Source of the DNA: Bacteroidales bacterium
GTDB taxonomy: Bacteria; Bacteroidota; Bacteroidia; Bacteroidales; G3-4614
Direction of reading: 5' to 3'
DNA: 40,945 nt
NCBI GenBank assembly: GCA_017935575.1
Contig: JAGBHI010000052.1
Coordinates: 1-40,945, forward strand
A program made the position numbers and the translations under genes. The notes under the pieces were generated by a model. The model did no database searches and was not told the origin of the DNA. It saw nothing but the letters and a program-made list of their open reading frames with translations. The stretch's first letter is position 1. Each line of letters begins with the position of its first letter. Positions 1 to 8,971 of this stretch are shown here, in pieces.

Positions 1-330
1 CACAAAAATTATTGCCATAAATATTAATGTCTGAACTATAATATTTTGACTTATTGTAGTACAATATTCATATATTGCCCCGAACGCCTGCATCTTTAAC
101 ATTGCCAACATCACCAATGTTGAGAATGTTGATGTTATTAGTGAGAAACGATTATTTGTTCTGAAATATTTTTGCTGTTTTGCATACTTCTCTTCATCGT
201 ACAAACCTGCAAGTTGAGTGGGTATTTGCGATGATGCCGCCTTTAAATTGCGGTATGAGAGCCATTCTGATACCAAATACTCTCCAACCACAATTGCTAC
301 TATTATCAGTAATAATGTATTGCTATCCAT
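1..330 (-). CDS. Ste24/M48 CAAX-protease-like membrane peptidase, N-terminal part (runs off left edge)
   Basis: The reading frame is open from an ATG at 330 to the window edge (110 codons). It starts MDSNTLLLIIVAIVVGEY, a first membrane helix. A cytoplasmic-looking stretch follows with the motif AGLYDEEKYAKQQKYFRTNNRF, interrupted here only by the window numbering of residues 41-63, and then two more hydrophobic segments, the last containing IVQTLIFMAIIFV. This order, including the 'YDEEKYAKQQ.Y' region, is the known N-terminal domain of Ste24-type CAAX prenyl endopeptidases (peptidase family M48), which precedes the HExxH protease domain. That catalytic part lies outside the window. The start is 6 bases after the tsaD stop on the same strand, so the two genes are probably cotranscribed. 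I see no clear Shine-Dalgarno sequence. Confidence 0.8.
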   Translation of the reverse strand, partial: MDSNTLLLIIVAIVVGEYLVSEWLSYRNLKAASSQIPTQLAGLYDEEKYAKQQKYFRTNNRFSLITSTFSTLVMLAMLKMQAFGAIYEYCTTISQNIIVQTLIFMAIIFV

Positions 331-336
331 ATATTT

Positions 337-1356
337 TTATAATTCAACTCTTGAAAAAGAGGGTGCGTCAATATCGCAAAACTCTTTATCAATATATTTA
401 TAATATCCTGTTATTGCAACCATTGCCGCATTATCAGTGGTATATGAAAATTTGGGGAGATATACTTTCCAACCAAACCTTTGGGCATGAGATATAAACG
501 ACTCACGAACTGCCGAATTTGCCGAAACTCCACCTGCAACAGCAACCTCTTTTATTCCCGTTTGTTTAACTGCTTTACGCAATTTATCCATCAATATATC
601 CACAATGGTACTTTGCAATGATGCAGCTAAATCGTTTTTGTTTTTTTCGATAAAATCGGGGTCTTTTGCCAATTCATCACGCAAAAGATATAGGAACGAG
701 GTTTTTAATCCACTAAAACTATAATTTAGTTCGGGGATATGAGGTTTATTAAAGAGAAACTTTTTTGCATCGCCCTCTTTTGCAAGTTTGTCAATTATAG
801 GACCTCCGGGATAACCTAATCCCATAACCTTTGCACATTTATCAAATGCTTCGCCCGCAGCATCATCAATGGTTTGCCCTATAACCTCCATTTTGTTATA
901 TGCCTCAACTTTTATTATCTGAGAGTTACCACCCGATACCAAAAGACATAAAAAAGGGAATTTAGGCGCTGTATCTTGCTCGGGGGTATCTTTTATGAAA
1001 TGAGCTAAAACATGAGCCTGCAAATGGTTTACATCAATTAACGGTATTGATTGAGAGAGAGCAAATCCCTTTGCAAATGAGTTACCAACCAAAAGAGAGC
1101 CCATAAGACCCGGACCGCGAGTAAATGCGATTGCCGTAATATCCTCTTTTGAAAGCCCACTGCGTTTAATTGCCTCTGACACAACAGGCACTATGTTTTG
1201 TTGATGCGCGCGAGATGCCAATTCAGGGACTACTCCTCCATACGACTCGTGAACCGCCTGACTTGCTATTACGTTTGACAATAGAACCCCATCACGTATT
1301 ACAGCTGCCGATGTATCGTCGCATGAAGATTCTATTCCTAATATTGTTATACTCAT
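337..1356 (-). CDS. tsaD: tRNA N6-threonylcarbamoyladenosine transferase TsaD
   Basis: TsaD transfers the threonylcarbamoyl group from TC-AMP to A37 of tRNAs that read ANN codons, in the cytoplasm together with TsaB and TsaE. The 339-residue length is normal for the family. The N-terminus GIESSCDDTSAAV is the ASKHA-fold phosphate-1 region. The metal-binding HLQAH motif is at residues 111-115, followed by the SGGNSQ loop at 141-146, and the C-terminal half carries YSFSGLKTS and VAGGVSANS. All expected motifs are intact. The start ATG at 1356 is the natural one because ITILGIESS follows directly. The M48 protease gene begins 6 bases downstream. The gene is divergent from the TamB-like gene. Confidence 0.97.
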   Translation of the reverse strand: MSITILGIESSCDDTSAAVIRDGVLLSNVIASQAVHESYGGVVPELASRAHQQNIVPVVSEAIKRSGLSKEDITAIAFTRGPGLMGSLLVGNSFAKGFALSQSIPLIDVNHLQAHVLAHFIKDTPEQDTAPKFPFLCLLVSGGNSQIIKVEAYNKMEVIGQTIDDAAGEAFDKCAKVMGLGYPGGPIIDKLAKEGDAKKFLFNKPHIPELNYSFSGLKTSFLYLLRDELAKDPDFIEKNKNDLAASLQSTIVDILMDKLRKAVKQTGIKEVAVAGGVSANSAVRESFISHAQRFGWKVYLPKFSYTTDNAAMVAITGYYKYIDKEFCDIDAPSFSRVEL

Positions 1357-1379
1357 AATAGTTTATTGGTTATTTGCTA

Positions 1380-1406
1380 CAAAATTACTCATTTAGAACA
1401 AATCTA
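1380..1406 (-). promoter_or_regulatory. Candidate promoter elements for tsaD
   Basis: On the minus strand two octamers match the Bacteroidota -7 consensus TAnnTTTG: TAGATTTG (1399-1406) and TAATTTTG (1380-1387), both shortly upstream of the tsaD ATG. Neither has a well-spaced TTTG -33 element, so which one is used is uncertain. Confidence 0.35.
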
Positions 1407-1496
1407 TAGCTCTATTTTAATGAAAATATTATTAAGGCAAATTAAAACAAAAAGCAATAGGAAGCGATTTTTATATTGATATTTAACTTTTTCTCT

Positions 1497-1526
1497 TTTG
1501 TAATTTATAGAACTTGCTTAAATTTG
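1497..1526 (+). promoter_or_regulatory. Bacteroidota-type promoter of the TamB-like gene
   Basis: A TTTG at 1497-1500 (-33) and TAAATTTG at 1519-1526 (-7 consensus TAnnTTTG) are separated by 18 bases. The predicted transcript would start near 1533, giving a leader of roughly 15 bases before the TTG start at 1549. Confidence 0.55.
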
Positions 1527-1548
1527 TATTTAAATATAGTATTATAAC

Positions 1549-4500
1549 TTGATTAAATTTTTATCAATAATACGAATAATATTGGTTTGGTTGCTACTCA
1601 GTATTGGTGTGGCATATACTGCTATATATATACTACTGAGTGTAAACTCTGTACAAAACAATATTGCGAATAAATCAACTAAATATTTATCGGAATTTCT
1701 TGATTGCAATGTTAGTATTGAAAAGGTAAAGTTATCGCCATTTAATCGTGCTGCTATAAACAATATTGTAATTTTTGATAAGAACAACGACACTCTTTTT
1801 TATGCCAAAAAGGCAAATGCCTCTTTAAGATTACTTGAACTTCTCAAAAAAGAGATTGTAATAAGTTCTATTAGCGTCTCTGATTTTTGTATTCATATAA
1901 ACAAAAAGAACGAAGGAAGCGACCTTAATATTAATTTCCTAATTGATAAATTTAAAAACAAAAAGAGAAACCCAAATCCTCCCAAATTGGCCATTAATAC
2001 TCTATTGCTACAGGGAGGACATATAAAATATGACGTTACCGATGCCGAATATAAAGACAATGGTTTATTTGATAAAAATCACATAGATATTAATGATGCT
2101 CTTATAAATGCCTCTCTGAAAAGTATAAGCAGAGACTCTATAAATATAAGTGTCAGAGCTCTCAGACTATCGGAGAAATCGGGATTTTATATAAAAAATA
2201 TAGCATTTAAATTAATTGGAAATAAAGAGAACATCAGACTTCGTAATTTTGCATTTGACGGTAAAGAGAGCAAGTTAAGAATAAAAGAGAACTATATTCT
2301 TTTACCAAAAGATATTGATGCAAACAACTTTATGGAGATTGCCGATTTAAATTTTGGTATTAATAACGGAATTTTGGTTCTTTCTGATTTCTCGTCATTT
2401 ATTCCCATATTCAAAGAGTTTAACACCCCAATAAACATAAGTTGTGCTATAACCGGAAATCCGAACCATCTTTTCCTTGATACATTAAAAATCAATTATG
2501 CAAACGACGGATTGGTAGCATCGGGATATGGCTCAATAGACAATATATTTCCAGAGCCAAAGAATGCCTTTATATTTGGCGAAATGAAAGAACTTAATTT
2601 AACATCAAAAGGTGCTGTAACCATGCTCAACGACCTAAATGTTAAGTTAAAAGATTATTCCACTCTATACAAGATTAAACACCTGTCGTTCAAAGGGCAG
2701 ATATCAGGATTTACATCAAAACTTGTAACATACGGAGAATTTAAAAGCGGAATAGGTAATGTTGAAACTGATATGACCATTGAAAAAAGCAAAGGACTAA
2801 AATTCAAAGGAAATATTAAATCAAACAAATTAGATATAAACAAACTAATATCAGACAAAGGCTTGGGAGAGATAGCTTTCAATCTTAAATTAGACGGAAG
2901 CCATTCAAAATCGAGCAATACCGGCAAAGTTAAAGGAGAGATAAATTTATTAGAATATAACAACTACAAGTATAAAAATATTGCCGTTGATGCCAAATAT
3001 GCCGATAAAGAGTATATTGGTTCAGTAGCTTTAAACGATTCAAATATTATCCTGAGCATTGACGGTTTAATGAACCTGTCAAAGAATGAAAATAAATTTG
3101 CGCTTAAATTGAAAGGCGAAAATATAAAACTCAACGATATTAACTTAACCAAGAAATACGAAGGCTCTATTCTGAATTTTGATATTGATGCGAACTTTAC
3201 CGGAAATAGAATAGATAACGCCGATGGAGAGGTTGTAATAAACAGTTTTTCATTTGCCAACAACGGAGAGATATTTGTTTTAGATAGTGCCTATATAAAA
3301 GCCAACAACTCTGCTTCGCCACAATTTATTGAAGTAAAATCGGAGCTCATAAACGGAAATATAATTGGAAAATATAAATTCAGTTCGTTAAAAAACAGCT
3401 TTATTGGAATATTATCGGAGGTTATGCCAACATTCTTTATCAATAAAGCAAAAGCCGTTGAAAACTACAACAGGTTTAAATTTGGATTTAAAATTCCCAA
3501 CACCGAACTTTTAACAAAAACATTTGAGCTTCCGTTTATGTTGAGTGATGAAAACCATATTAACGGATATTATAACGACTCAATAGGAAGATTTTCGGTA
3601 GGAGTTGAGGTACCTTCGTTTTCGACAGGTAAGATATTCTTAGAAAACAGTAATATAAGCCTTGAAAAATTTGGTGATGCTATACAAGGTATTGCAGGAA
3701 CAAGACATATAACCTCAAAAGGAATAAAAACCGATTGGAATATTGCATCAATATCTTCGGCAGATAGTTGCCACGTAAATATTGATTGGCAGAATACTAA
3801 AAATCCGAATATATTTAGTGGAGATTTTGCAACTACAGCCCATTTCTTAGCAAGTCAAGATGGAAATATTGTAGATATGATGATATACCCATCTACATTT
3901 ACAATCAGCGACAGCATTTGGAATATAGCTCCTGCAACCCTTTTTGCTCAAGGCAAAGAGATTTCAATTCACGATTTTGAAATTGCACGAGACAATCAAC
4001 ATTTAAAAATCAATGGAGAGATAAGCAAAAACCCCGAGAAACAACTAAATATAAACCTTAAACAGATTGACCTCTCTTATATATTTGATGTATTAAACAG
4101 GAGAAACATTGTTTTTGGAGGCGAAGCTACGGGAGATGTAAATATCAGTGAAATTTACAGAGGCGGTATGCCTGTTATGAAGACTGACGGATTGTTTGTT
4201 AAAGATTTCTCATACAACCATTCTGTTTTTGGAGACCTTGATGTTGAGAGCAAATGGGACGATGAGGAGAAAGCCATATGTTTTGATGGTGAAGTATCGC
4301 AACCTAATATTGAGAAATCAAAGGTTATGGGACGAGTTATGCCAACTCGCGATTCGCTCTATTTTTATATTGACGCCCACAAATTAAGGATAGGATTTAT
4401 ACAACCATTTACCGAAAAGATAATGTCAGGTGTTGGTGGACGAGTTAGTGGTGTAGTAGAATTTTTTGGACGATTTAAAGCTCTTAACGTTGTGGCCAAT

Positions 4501-6069
4501 GCCTATGCCGAAAATTTCAATTTCGGAATTGATTACCTCAATACCAGATATTACATAACTGACAGTGTTAAATTGGACAAGAAAGGCATTTGGGCTAAGA
4601 ATATAACAATTAAAGATAAATTCGGACATACAGGTAAGGCTGATATGGCATTAGAACATACCAATTTCAAAAAGATGAAATACGAAATTACATTGCATGA
4701 TGTAAATAACTTCCTTGTATTTGATGTTACCGAAAAATTAAATCCCCTATATTACGGAACGGTATTTGGTACAGGTAGTGGATTGATTAAAGGTGATGGT
4801 CTTGCTACAACTATTAGTGTAAATATGAGAACCAATCCTAATTCAAACTTTACATTTGCACTACTTGATGAAGAAGATGCCGGAGACTATAAATTTATTA
4901 CATACATTGATAAAGATGCAACAGAGGTTAAAGAGGTAGAGGTTGTTACCGAAAAACCATGGGAGAGATTTAGCAACATAAACATAACTACCCCCAAACC
5001 CAAACATAAATTACATGTTAATCTTAGAATTGATGCCACTCGCGATGCAATGATGCGATTAGTTATAGACCCTGCAACAAACGATCAAATAAAGGCTTGG
5101 GGCGAAGGTGGTATAAGAATTGAATATGATACAAATGATGAATTAGGAATATATGGTACATATACTGCCGAAAAAGGTAGCTACAGTTTGAATTTGCAAG
5201 ATTTAATTTCAAAAGACTTTATTGTTGAAGAAGGAAGTTCAATAAGTTTTACAGGAGATCCAATGAACGCAAATCTTAATATAGGCGCATACTATAATGT
5301 ACAGGCTAACCTCTTGGACCTTGACGAAAGTTTTGCTCACGAAAATGAGCTTAATCGTACTACCGTACCCGTACACACAACATTACATTTAACAGGAAAT
5401 CTTCAAAAACCGGAATTTACATTTGATTTGACTTTCCCAACCCTCAGCCAAAATATATACCGAAGGGTTAAGACAATTATAAATTCTGACGATATGATGA
5501 ACCGACAAGTTTTATATCTGCTTGCACTGAATAAATTCTATACACCGGAATATATGAGCGTGAGCGAACGTCATAACAACGAACTTGCCGCAGTTGCATC
5601 ATCGGCTTTATCGTCTCAATTAAACAACATTCTTGGGCAGATAAGTGAGAACTTTAACATTGGAACAAACTTCAGAAGTGATAAAGGAGACTTTACCGAC
5701 CTTGAATTTGATGTTGTTCTATCATCACAACTATTAAACAACCGATTAATATTTAACGGTAACTTAGGCTACAGAGATAAATCGGTTAGCAATAATAGTT
5801 TTATTGGAGACTTTGATTTAGAGTATTTAATAAACAAATCAGGTACTTTCCGTCTTAAAGCATATAACCATTACAACGACAAAAACTACTATATTAAATC
5901 AGCTCTTACCACTCAAGGTGTTGGTGTAATGTTTAAGAAAGATTTTAATAAAGCCATTGAAATTTTTAAACGTAACCCCGAAGATGTTGCTGACGAAAAA
6001 GCAAAGAGAGAGAAACGTAAAGCTCGCAGAGAAGAGAGAAAAGAGAAGAGGAATAGTAATGATGAGTAA
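1549..6069 (+). CDS. TamB-like (DUF490) translocation/assembly module protein
   Basis: This 1506-residue protein has one N-terminal membrane helix (about residues 5-30), and then a very long beta-rich, Asn/Ile/Lys-rich body. The C-terminal third is typical of TamB/DUF490 proteins of Bacteroidota, with the region DDMMNRQVLYLLALNKFY and ending in repeated beta strands. TamB spans the periplasm as a hydrophobic groove and is linked to outer-membrane protein assembly and phospholipid transport; that role is from the family and not shown here. The last 20 or so residues are strongly basic/acidic (KREKRKARREERKEKR). The start is TTG at 1549: an in-frame TAG lies at 1537-1539 and no ATG occurs before the membrane helix. 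The gene is monocistronic and converges on the glycosyltransferase gene. Confidence 0.88.
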   Translation: MIKFLSIIRIILVWLLLSIGVAYTAIYILLSVNSVQNNIANKSTKYLSEFLDCNVSIEKVKLSPFNRAAINNIVIFDKNNDTLFYAKKANASLRLLELLKKEIVISSISVSDFCIHINKKNEGSDLNINFLIDKFKNKKRNPNPPKLAINTLLLQGGHIKYDVTDAEYKDNGLFDKNHIDINDALINASLKSISRDSINISVRALRLSEKSGFYIKNIAFKLIGNKENIRLRNFAFDGKESKLRIKENYILLPKDIDANNFMEIADLNFGINNGILVLSDFSSFIPIFKEFNTPINISCAITGNPNHLFLDTLKINYANDGLVASGYGSIDNIFPEPKNAFIFGEMKELNLTSKGAVTMLNDLNVKLKDYSTLYKIKHLSFKGQISGFTSKLVTYGEFKSGIGNVETDMTIEKSKGLKFKGNIKSNKLDINKLISDKGLGEIAFNLKLDGSHSKSSNTGKVKGEINLLEYNNYKYKNIAVDAKYADKEYIGSVALNDSNIILSIDGLMNLSKNENKFALKLKGENIKLNDINLTKKYEGSILNFDIDANFTGNRIDNADGEVVINSFSFANNGEIFVLDSAYIKANNSASPQFIEVKSELINGNIIGKYKFSSLKNSFIGILSEVMPTFFINKAKAVENYNRFKFGFKIPNTELLTKTFELPFMLSDENHINGYYNDSIGRFSVGVEVPSFSTGKIFLENSNISLEKFGDAIQGIAGTRHITSKGIKTDWNIASISSADSCHVNIDWQNTKNPNIFSGDFATTAHFLASQDGNIVDMMIYPSTFTISDSIWNIAPATLFAQGKEISIHDFEIARDNQHLKINGEISKNPEKQLNINLKQIDLSYIFDVLNRRNIVFGGEATGDVNISEIYRGGMPVMKTDGLFVKDFSYNHSVFGDLDVESKWDDEEKAICFDGEVSQPNIEKSKVMGRVMPTRDSLYFYIDAHKLRIGFIQPFTEKIMSGVGGRVSGVVEFFGRFKALNVVANAYAENFNFGIDYLNTRYYITDSVKLDKKGIWAKNITIKDKFGHTGKADMALEHTNFKKMKYEITLHDVNNFLVFDVTEKLNPLYYGTVFGTGSGLIKGDGLATTISVNMRTNPNSNFTFALLDEEDAGDYKFITYIDKDATEVKEVEVVTEKPWERFSNINITTPKPKHKLHVNLRIDATRDAMMRLVIDPATNDQIKAWGEGGIRIEYDTNDELGIYGTYTAEKGSYSLNLQDLISKDFIVEEGSSISFTGDPMNANLNIGAYYNVQANLLDLDESFAHENELNRTTVPVHTTLHLTGNLQKPEFTFDLTFPTLSQNIYRRVKTIINSDDMMNRQVLYLLALNKFYTPEYMSVSERHNNELAAVASSALSSQLNNILGQISENFNIGTNFRSDKGDFTDLEFDVVLSSQLLNNRLIFNGNLGYRDKSVSNNSFIGDFDLEYLINKSGTFRLKAYNHYNDKNYYIKSALTTQGVGVMFKKDFNKAIEIFKRNPEDVADEKAKREKRKARREERKEKRNSNDE

Positions 6070-6101
6070 TTGAATAATACAAACAAGACATCAATTATTT
6101 G

Positions 6102-6971
6102 TTAAATATATTTATTTAATTCAACAATATAATCTTTAATTATTTTCAAATTAGGGTAGTTATATATACGAACATTCCATTCCTTAATTATCCTATTAAT
6201 GTAGAGTTTACTTATAAGTGTTCCACCAAAGTATGATAATATTTTAGAAACGGCTACTCTCTCAGTTTTAAAATCTGTTAATATAACTTCATCTGATTCT
6301 GGAGTAGCCATAACAGAGTTTGAATGATGTCTGTAATAATATAAACGAGCAGAAGTAAAAGCTATTTTATTTACTTCTGATAAATAATCAATTAACGCAA
6401 CAAAATCCTGACCTCTTTTTAAAGAGGTTGAAAGATGCCGTTTAACAATATCTGCCCTAATCAACTTATCCCACAACACAGGGCTACATTTGTTATTTAG
6501 GAAATCACAATTCTCAATATCTGATCTACTTAGTAATACATTCCCAAATTTATTCCATAGATCCAATGGTTTCCCTAATATACCATTTTTATCAACAGAA
6601 TATGACTTACACACGGAAATATCTGCATCCTCATCGGAAATCAATGAATACAAATGTTTATACATATTTCTATCAACATAGTCATCTGAATCAACAAAAC
6701 CGATGTATTTACCTCTTGCAACTAATACACCAGAATTGCGAGCTTGACCTTGACCTTGATTAAGTTGATGTATAACTTTGAAATTATGATATTTTTTTGC
6801 ATATTCATCTAATATTATAGAAGAACCATCAATGGAGCCATCATCAACCATAATAATTTCTATACTTTCCAATGTCTGATTTAATAAACTGTCCAAGCAA
6901 TATTTCAAATATGGTTTTGAGTTATATACTGGCACAATGACACTTACTAAATAGTCTTCACATTGAATCAT
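6102..6971 (-). CDS. Family 2 glycosyltransferase, last gene of the radical SAM/RiPP operon
   Basis: The 289-residue protein has a GT-A fold: VSVIVPVYNS at the N-terminus, the nucleotide-binding VDDGS at 42-46, NQGQGQARNSG at 71-81 and the metal-binding DSDD at 94-97. There is no membrane segment, so it should be cytoplasmic. The donor and acceptor cannot be told from sequence. Its ATG overlaps the stop of the M42 peptidase gene (ATGA, 6968-6971), so it is translationally coupled to the operon. By analogy with MftF, the family 2 glycosyltransferase of mycofactocin operons, it may sugar-coat the matured peptide; that is inference. A cell-surface polysaccharide role is the alternative, but no other polysaccharide gene is nearby. 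Confidence 0.85.
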   Translation of the reverse strand: MIQCEDYLVSVIVPVYNSKPYLKYCLDSLLNQTLESIEIIMVDDGSIDGSSIILDEYAKKYHNFKVIHQLNQGQGQARNSGVLVARGKYIGFVDSDDYVDRNMYKHLYSLISDEDADISVCKSYSVDKNGILGKPLDLWNKFGNVLLSRSDIENCDFLNNKCSPVLWDKLIRADIVKRHLSTSLKRGQDFVALIDYLSEVNKIAFTSARLYYYRHHSNSVMATPESDEVILTDFKTERVAVSKILSYFGGTLISKLYINRIIKEWNVRIYNYPNLKIIKDYIVELNKYI

Positions 6972-8005
6972 AAAATAAAAGATTTAACAAGCGCAATACA
7001 ATTTTTTACATCTGTTATTGATACCACCTCAGATGGAGAATGCATATATCTCACAGGATATGAAACTATTGCCGTTTGTATCCCTTTACATTGTATCTGT
7101 ATAGCCCTCGCTTCGGTACCGCTAGCATTAGGGTGCCCCTCTAATTGATAGGGGATATTTTCACTAATTGCAGTCTGGACAATTTCATTTATTAAATTTC
7201 TATCTGTATCTGGACTAATACATAAAGACGGTCCCCTGCTTAGACGAACATCGCCATATAATCTCTGATTTATGTTAGGATAGTCCGTTGCGTGAGTTGC
7301 ATCTATAACTATAGCTATGTCTGGCTTTATTTGTGTAACAGCAGGCATAGCTCCTCTTAATCCTATTTCTTCTTGAACCGTTGAAACAAAATAAATATCA
7401 TAATTGGTTTTACAATTATGTAATTCTCTCATTAATTCCAATAATATAAGACTTCCTATTTTGTTATCAGCAGAACGAGTAACTAAGTAATCATCACTTA
7501 TCTGTACACGATCTGTAGAAAAAGTAACAGGATCACCAACTGATATACATTGCAATGCATGTTCTTTTGATTTAAAACCTAAATCGACCCAAGTATCTTC
7601 TATTGAAAACGAGTTTCTTTCTTTTTCACTCAACAAATGTATTGGTTTACGTCCAACTATTCCCAAAAAAGAGTTACCGCGATGATGTACTGCAAGTCTT
7701 GTCCCTGGCAGCAACATCAAATCCACTCCTCCAATTGGGACTATATACAACATCCCGTTGTCATCAATATATTTAACCATGAAACCAACCTCATCAATAT
7801 GAGCCGTAATCATCAGTTTCTTCTTGCCTGGATTATTCTTGTGAGCAACAACATTCCCAAGCGTATCAAAATCAATTTCATCAACATATTTATTTGCAAA
7901 CTGTTCAAACAATTTTTGACCCTCTCTCTCAAAACCTGAAGGAGTTGGAACATCCAAAACCTTTGTCAGATAAAGATCACTTTCTTTATTAAAACAAATA
8001 TCCAT
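6968..8005 (-). CDS. M42-family metallo-aminopeptidase in the RiPP operon
   Basis: The 345-residue protein matches the di-metal M42 (glutamyl aminopeptidase/FrvX/TET) family. It has PTPSGFE at 21-26, the metal ligand motif AHIDEVGF (H69, catalytic D71), the bridging Asp in ADNKIG (D180), the catalytic and metal pair QEEIGLRGA (E212, E213), a further Asp in VIDATHATDYP (D235) and the final His in RYMHSPSEV (H322). All metal ligands seem present, so it is likely active. M42 enzymes form large tetrahedral complexes that trim short peptides in the cytoplasm. Being 3 bases after a radical SAM gene and overlapping the glycosyltransferase gene, it may remove leader residues from the modified precursor. 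A general peptide-salvage enzyme is possible but less likely in this position. Confidence 0.88.
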   Translation of the reverse strand: MDICFNKESDLYLTKVLDVPTPSGFEREGQKLFEQFANKYVDEIDFDTLGNVVAHKNNPGKKKLMITAHIDEVGFMVKYIDDNGMLYIVPIGGVDLMLLPGTRLAVHHRGNSFLGIVGRKPIHLLSEKERNSFSIEDTWVDLGFKSKEHALQCISVGDPVTFSTDRVQISDDYLVTRSADNKIGSLILLELMRELHNCKTNYDIYFVSTVQEEIGLRGAMPAVTQIKPDIAIVIDATHATDYPNINQRLYGDVRLSRGPSLCISPDTDRNLINEIVQTAISENIPYQLEGHPNASGTEARAIQIQCKGIQTAIVSYPVRYMHSPSEVVSITDVKNCIALVKSFIL

Positions 8006-8008
8006 AAA

Positions 8009-8944
8009 TTATTTAAAAGGAATAAAAGATTTTTCACCTAAAACTTCGGCTGTTTTTTTCCATGTTCCCGGACATTGTGCCTGAACAATGCACTCCTGAC
8101 ATGGTTTGAAGTTTGCACCACCATCCCCCTTGAGGTTAAAACGGATTTTATTATCTATGGGATTCTCATATGGCAAATATAGAGCTGTCATTTCCTCCTC
8201 ACTTTCATATTTCTGCAGGAACGACCAATAGTAAGGATCTATACAGCATAACGGGGTATTAAATATACGAACAATCCTGTTTCTTCCATTTCTTTGATAT
8301 TCTACGACTTTATCCAAAGTATTCTCAAGATAAGGTCTGGAAACAGAAAACGGTACTGATGAATCACCCTTATTTGTCAGTGCCGTTCCTGTCAGGTCAA
8401 TATTGCAAAGCACCCAAGGCACATTATCTGGGAATGTTTCGTAGAGCCAATCAACATACTCAGGAAGAAGTTGATATGTACTATTATTGATAATATGCTT
8501 TATGGTCACTTTGACACCAGCCTGAATCAGATTGTTTACTCCGAGCAGGGATTTTTGGAAACTACCCAACACGGAGGTCACACGATCATGTTCATTTTCC
8601 CTGAAACTATGAAACGCCGTCGTGAGTTCAAATTCGTTTCCTGCCACAGCAATGAACCTCTTCAAAAATTCTGGATCGGAAAACTTCAAGGAATTTGAGA
8701 GAATCCCAAGTTTTAGACCTTTCCTATTTATATATGACACAAGGTCTAAAATACCCTTATAAATGGTTGGTTCTCCACCTGAAATCAAGACCATTTCAAT
8801 GCTCTCTTTTTCAATCGCCTTGTCAACAGCATCATATAGTTCATCCAAGGTTAATTGTGTATAACGTCTCGCATTCAACGCACATGGACAGAAGACGCAC
8901 TTCTCGTTACAAATATATGATGGAGATATAAATAATGTTTTCAT
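8009..8944 (-). CDS. Radical SAM enzyme with short C-terminal cysteine cluster (paralog A)
   Basis: The 311-residue protein starts MKTLFISPSYICNEKCVFC. The cluster cysteines C12, C16 and C19 form the radical SAM CxxxCxxC motif, followed by the SAM-binding SGGEPTI. The C-terminal part has TPLCCIDPYYW and then CQECIVQAQCPGTW, a SPASM/twitch-like set that may hold an auxiliary Fe-S cluster. It is a clear paralog of the 308-residue protein at 10688-11614: same start, CNE(K/R)C.FCPC, SGGEPTI, IDPYYW and CPGTW. I do not recognise a named family. The gene lies 3 bases before the peptidase gene and 27 bases after the SPASM maturase gene. Peptide or small-molecule modification is inferred from the neighbours. 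Confidence 0.85.
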   Translation of the reverse strand: MKTLFISPSYICNEKCVFCPCALNARRYTQLTLDELYDAVDKAIEKESIEMVLISGGEPTIYKGILDLVSYINRKGLKLGILSNSLKFSDPEFLKRFIAVAGNEFELTTAFHSFRENEHDRVTSVLGSFQKSLLGVNNLIQAGVKVTIKHIINNSTYQLLPEYVDWLYETFPDNVPWVLCNIDLTGTALTNKGDSSVPFSVSRPYLENTLDKVVEYQRNGRNRIVRIFNTPLCCIDPYYWSFLQKYESEEEMTALYLPYENPIDNKIRFNLKGDGGANFKPCQECIVQAQCPGTWKKTAEVLGEKSFIPFK

Positions 8945-8971
8945 TTATTAGGGTTCTTATATATTAAGTTC

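Noticed and set aside
180-497. Plus-strand open frame of 105 codons
   Set aside because: It is antisense to the M48 protease start and the end of tsaD, both strongly supported, and its protein looks like random translation.
6102-6971. Part of a capsule or O-antigen cluster
   Set aside because: It is a single glycosyltransferase coupled to a peptidase gene in a radical SAM operon; no other polysaccharide genes are near.
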